Both the position numbers and the translations under genes were made by a program. Under the pieces are notes generated by a model. That model had not been told where the DNA came from and did no database searches. It was given only the letters and a program-made list of their open reading frames with translations. A stretch of 8,360 nt of DNA from Ignavibacteriales bacterium (lineage in GTDB: Bacteria; Bacteroidota; Ignavibacteria; T3Sed10-11), in the NCBI GenBank assembly GCA_003560935.1, contig PWJF01000126.1, forward strand, positions 1 to 8,360, written 5' to 3'. Shown piece by piece: positions 6,225 to 8,360 of the stretch; position 1 is the first letter of the stretch; each line of letters starts with the position of its first letter.

Positions 6225-6243
6225 GATTACGCCCTTTCAGGGC
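6225..6243 (+). repeat. REP half-module R4
   Basis: A single GATTAC plus GCCCTTTCAGGGC hairpin faces R3 in inverted orientation, 20 bases away. The ATGATA that follows is shared with R2 after its first hairpin. No second or third hairpin follows, so R4 is either truncated or the minimal unit. Confidence 0.75.
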
Positions 6244-6327
6244 TACATGATACACGGGAATTATCCGTTTTTCCAAATCGCAGTTATTTTATGCATATTT
6301 TTGGAAATTCGAATATTTGGAGAGGGA

Positions 6328-6356
6328 TTGAGTTTTTTAAAGTAATACTTTATATT
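6328..6356 (+). promoter_or_regulatory. Candidate promoter for a leaderless ATPase mRNA
   Basis: TTGAGT (6328-6333) and TATATT (6351-6356) are exactly 17 bases apart. The expected start point, about seven bases after the -10 box, falls on the A of ATG at 6363, and there is no Shine-Dalgarno sequence before this ATG. The elements are moderate matches in AT-rich DNA. Confidence 0.35.
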
Positions 6357-6362
6357 TCTCAT

Positions 6363-7532
6363 ATGGAATACATTGTCAGAAGTATCGAACGTGAGTTGCA
6401 AAAAGCGGCGAAGCATTTTGCAGCTCTTATCATTACCGGTCCGCGTCGTGCGGGGAAAACAACAATTCTGCAGCAGCTATTTCCTCATGCATCGTATCTT
6501 CTGCTCGAGGATCCGGATGTTGTAGCTCGCGTACGTTCCGACCCGCGCGGTGTACTGAACGAGTTACGTCCTCCCGTCATTCTCGATGAAATCCAGAACA
6601 CCCCGGAGCTTCTCAACTATGTCCGCTCTATTATTGATGAGAATCCGGCGAAGAAAGGACGCTGGTTTATTACCGGTTCACAGGAAGCACCGTTAATGAA
6701 GGGGGTCACCGAATCAATGGCGGGCAGAGCGGCAATCTTCTCACTATTTCCGATTTCTATAACAGAATCACCCAAGGTCACTCTGTTCAGAGGAGGATTC
6801 CCTGAAGTAATTCTCAATCCTGATGCCGCTCATATATGGTACAGATCATACATCCAAACGTATTTGGAAAGAGATGTCCGGGCTATCAGCGACATTCGCG
6901 ACATTGCAACCTTCCGTCGGTTTCTTGCACTGGTTGCAAGCAGATGCGGCCGAATACTCAACAAAACGGATCTCGCATCCTCCATCGGTGTATCCGTTCC
7001 TACGATTACTCAATGGTTAAACATACTTGAAGTGACCGGACAGATACTTTTTATACCGCCGTTTTTTGAGAATTTCGGAAAGCGGCTTATTAAATCACCT
7101 AAGTTGTATTTTGTGGATTCCGGGCTCTCCTGCCATTTACTCGGACTTGACTCGGAGAAAATGTTACATAGTTCAACATTTCTCGGTCCGTTATTTGAGG
7201 GTTTTGCGGCATCCGAGATTATAAAACACAGGTTGAATGCCGGCAAACAGCGCGGATTATATTACTTTCGCGATCAGCAAGGGCTGGAAGTCGATTTTAT
7301 CGTACATACCGGAGGAAACCGGCTGGTTCTTGCAGAAGTAAAAACCGGAAAAACGGCTCTCCCGGATATGGCAGCGCCTCTCGATCGTCTTGCCGGCTCA
7401 ATAAAAAAATACGAAGTGCAAAAGGTCGTTATATATAGACCCATTGCCGATAAAACCGCGGCGAAATTCGTTTCACTAAAACCGGAAACAAAAGCCGTTT
7501 CGCTCCCACAAGCGTTGACAATGATGGTCTAA
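6363..7532 (+). CDS. AAA_14-type ATPase with C-terminal DUF4143 domain
   Basis: A 389-residue protein of the widespread prokaryotic AAA_14/DUF4143 ATPase family, whose cellular role is mostly undetermined. Counting from Met at 6363, it has the Walker A motif GPRRAGKTT (26-34), a Walker B PPVILDEIQ (70-78; Asp75, Glu76) and a sensor-like WFITGSQ (101-107). It continues with YLERDVR (167-173), a helix-turn-helix-like LASSIGVSVPTITQWLNIL, and YFVDSGL (249-255). The C-terminal domain carries EVDFIV (309-314) and AEVKTG (324-329), a D-x13-E-V-K spacing typical of PD-(D/E)XK-like folds. A longer frame starts at 6291, but its extra 24 residues look unlike the family, which normally starts just before the 'I.R.I...L.......I.GPR..GKTT' block, and neither start has a ribosome binding site. 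It is a solitary gene separated from REP half-module R4 by about 120 bases; no partner gene is seen. Confidence 0.85.
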   Translation: MEYIVRSIERELQKAAKHFAALIITGPRRAGKTTILQQLFPHASYLLLEDPDVVARVRSDPRGVLNELRPPVILDEIQNTPELLNYVRSIIDENPAKKGRWFITGSQEAPLMKGVTESMAGRAAIFSLFPISITESPKVTLFRGGFPEVILNPDAAHIWYRSYIQTYLERDVRAISDIRDIATFRRFLALVASRCGRILNKTDLASSIGVSVPTITQWLNILEVTGQILFIPPFFENFGKRLIKSPKLYFVDSGLSCHLLGLDSEKMLHSSTFLGPLFEGFAASEIIKHRLNAGKQRGLYYFRDQQGLEVDFIVHTGGNRLVLAEVKTGKTALPDMAAPLDRLAGSIKKYEVQKVVIYRPIADKTAAKFVSLKPETKAVSLPQALTMMV

Positions 7533-7843
7533 TGGTAACCCGAGGCCTAAGTACAATGCACCGTTGAACGAACTTCTCTGCGGCCTCTGCCCCCGATTAC
7601 CATCGGAGCTGCGTTTTATAAATGATGTTAAAATAACCGCAGAAGGCGCAAAGGCTTTTATTAGAATGAATGATAGTGATGTACGGCAATAAAGGTGAAC
7701 GCCTTAATCCCCCCGCAAGTGGGAACCATCTGTGCTGTTCTAAACCATTCGCACAATACAGACCGTCATCGCTTTCTTTTAACTTTCAGCAATCCCCAAA
7801 AAGATGGACCCCACTTTGCCAGCGCGCCTCCTCCGCAAATCAA
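7533..7843. other. Intergenic region without recognisable gene
   Basis: No reading frame here has a ribosome binding site or family pattern. The stretch holds CTCTGCGGCCTCTGC (about 7576-7590) and CCGCAGAAGGCGCAAAGG (about 7639-7656), words of the same dispersed hairpin family as 5307-5356. A 7-base inverted repeat ATGGTAA/TTACCAT (7532-7538, 7597-7603) follows the ATPase stop, with too long a loop for a terminator. The rest is unremarkable. Confidence 0.5.
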
Positions 7844-7883
7844 CCATGCATCCATGCACCCATGCACCCATGCATCCCCGCAT
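7844..7883. repeat. Tandem 8-base repeat (CCATGCAY), five units
   Basis: The units are CCATGCAT, CCATGCAC, CCATGCAC, CCATGCAT and a degenerate CCCCGCAT, in perfect head-to-tail register. The array ends on the base immediately next to the TGA (7886-7884) of the DUF429 gene, so it forms the start of that gene's 3' untranslated region. Confidence 0.9.
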
Positions 7884-8360
7884 TCACTCTCTCCTCCAGT
7901 ACACCATCTCCATCGGAAGTCCCTCACCATCCCGGGGCGGAATTTCCGGCAGCGTAACAAGATTACCCTCCGACAATCTCGCCGTCAACGCAGCCGCAAA
8001 TGCATCGACAATATCGTCGCGGGAATATTTTAGACGCGATGCAAGAGAGACATTAAAATCAACCCGTTTACCTCCTTTTAAAATATCGGCGTAGGTACTA
8101 TTATATTTCTCAATAACCGCTACACGTTCAGAGAAACCTGAGTCCGTTCGTTTATTGTGCTTCATCGCACTCCCTCCGTTCAACGCCCAGAATAGTACCT
8201 CGGGATGTATCTCACGTATCTTGCTCCTTGCATGATGATTTGACAAAAGAAACGTATCCACCCCCCGGATTTTCGGGGAGATCATCCACGACTGCTTGCT
8301 CAATCCTTTTCCGGTCAGCTTTTTGTTTATTGCAGATGCGTGTTTGTAATTCTCCGCATA
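7884..8360 (-). CDS. DUF429 family protein (predicted RNase H-like nuclease), C-terminal part
   Basis: The frame is open from the right edge to TGA 7886-7884, giving 158 visible residues; the N-terminus lies outside the window. A TTG at 8303 is not the start, because the residues before it (YAENYKHASAINKKLTGKGL) belong to the conserved family text 'A...N..LTGKGLSKQ.W.I.PKI.EVD'. Further family blocks are REIHPE (49-54), FWALNGG (57-63), the GFSERVAVI region (75-83) and DDIVDAFAAALTARL (115-129), ending in GLPMEMVYWRRE. DUF429 proteins are predicted RNase H-fold nucleases of unknown substrate. The C-terminus looks complete, and the tandem repeat begins right after the stop codon. No neighbour in the window suggests a pathway. 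Confidence 0.82.
   Translation of the reverse strand, partial: YAENYKHASAINKKLTGKGLSKQSWMISPKIRGVDTFLLSNHHARSKIREIHPEVLFWALNGGSAMKHNKRTDSGFSERVAVIEKYNSTYADILKGGKRVDFNVSLASRLKYSRDDIVDAFAAALTARLSEGNLVTLPEIPPRDGEGLPMEMVYWRRE

Noticed and set aside
5370..6243. CRISPR array
   Set aside because: The repeats are few, irregularly spaced, in both orientations and interrupted by a transposase gene; no spacer-repeat periodicity.
6291..6362. Upstream ATG start for the ATPase
   Set aside because: The extra 24 residues have no family resemblance, and neither ATG has a ribosome binding site, so the family-consistent ATG at 6363 is preferred.
7670..8094. Plus-strand frames with Pro/His/Cys-rich translations
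   Set aside because: They come from translating the 8-base tandem repeat and the antisense of the DUF429 gene; no ribosome binding site.
7884..8303. TTG at 8303 as start of the DUF429 gene
   Set aside because: The same frame stays open to the window edge and the preceding residues match the family, so the gene is simply cut by the edge.

Overview
The window looks like a piece of chromosome from an environmental bacterium of moderate GC content. The gene families, the dispersed hairpin repeats and the REP-type transposase are all common in the Bacteroidota/Chlorobiota/Ignavibacteriota and related groups. This is only an impression: no rRNA or other phylogenetic marker is present.

Layout. Positions 1-1395 (minus strand) hold a tight pair, an aspartate aminotransferase followed by the start of ATP-dependent PEP carboxykinase (pckA, cut by the window edge). 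Their stop and start codons overlap as ATGA, so together they could feed aspartate through oxaloacetate to phosphoenolpyruvate. Positions 1396-3523 are a decayed region: an N-terminal remnant of a tyrosine integrase, a frameshifted lipoprotein with a SnoaL/NTF2-like tail, one intact small membrane protein (GlsB/YeaQ type), two broken reading frames of unknown family, and an AT-rich inverted-repeat element. Positions 3524-4870 (minus) encode a complete, visibly more GC-rich APC-family amino acid permease. Directly upstream lies the C-terminal stump of a Rieske ring-hydroxylating oxygenase.

Positions 5307-6243 are the most structured part. A small HUH transposase (RAYT/IS200-like) is tightly bracketed by multi-hairpin REP modules, four in all. 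Two of them are near-identical direct repeats of about 91 bases. Every CCCTTTCAGGG-type hairpin is preceded by GAT plus three bases, which may be the motif the transposase recognises. Next comes a plus-strand AAA_14/DUF4143 ATPase (6363-7532), whose best promoter would start the transcript at or within a base or two of its ATG. Positions 7533-7843 hold no gene; an 8-base tandem repeat follows and abuts the stop codon of a DUF429 protein that runs off the right edge.

The metabolic pair and the permease look like ordinary housekeeping genes. The rest is a gene graveyard colonised by repeats, typical of a genomic site that has repeatedly gained and lost accessory DNA. The best candidate for a little-described system is the RAYT plus its GAT-hairpin modules.
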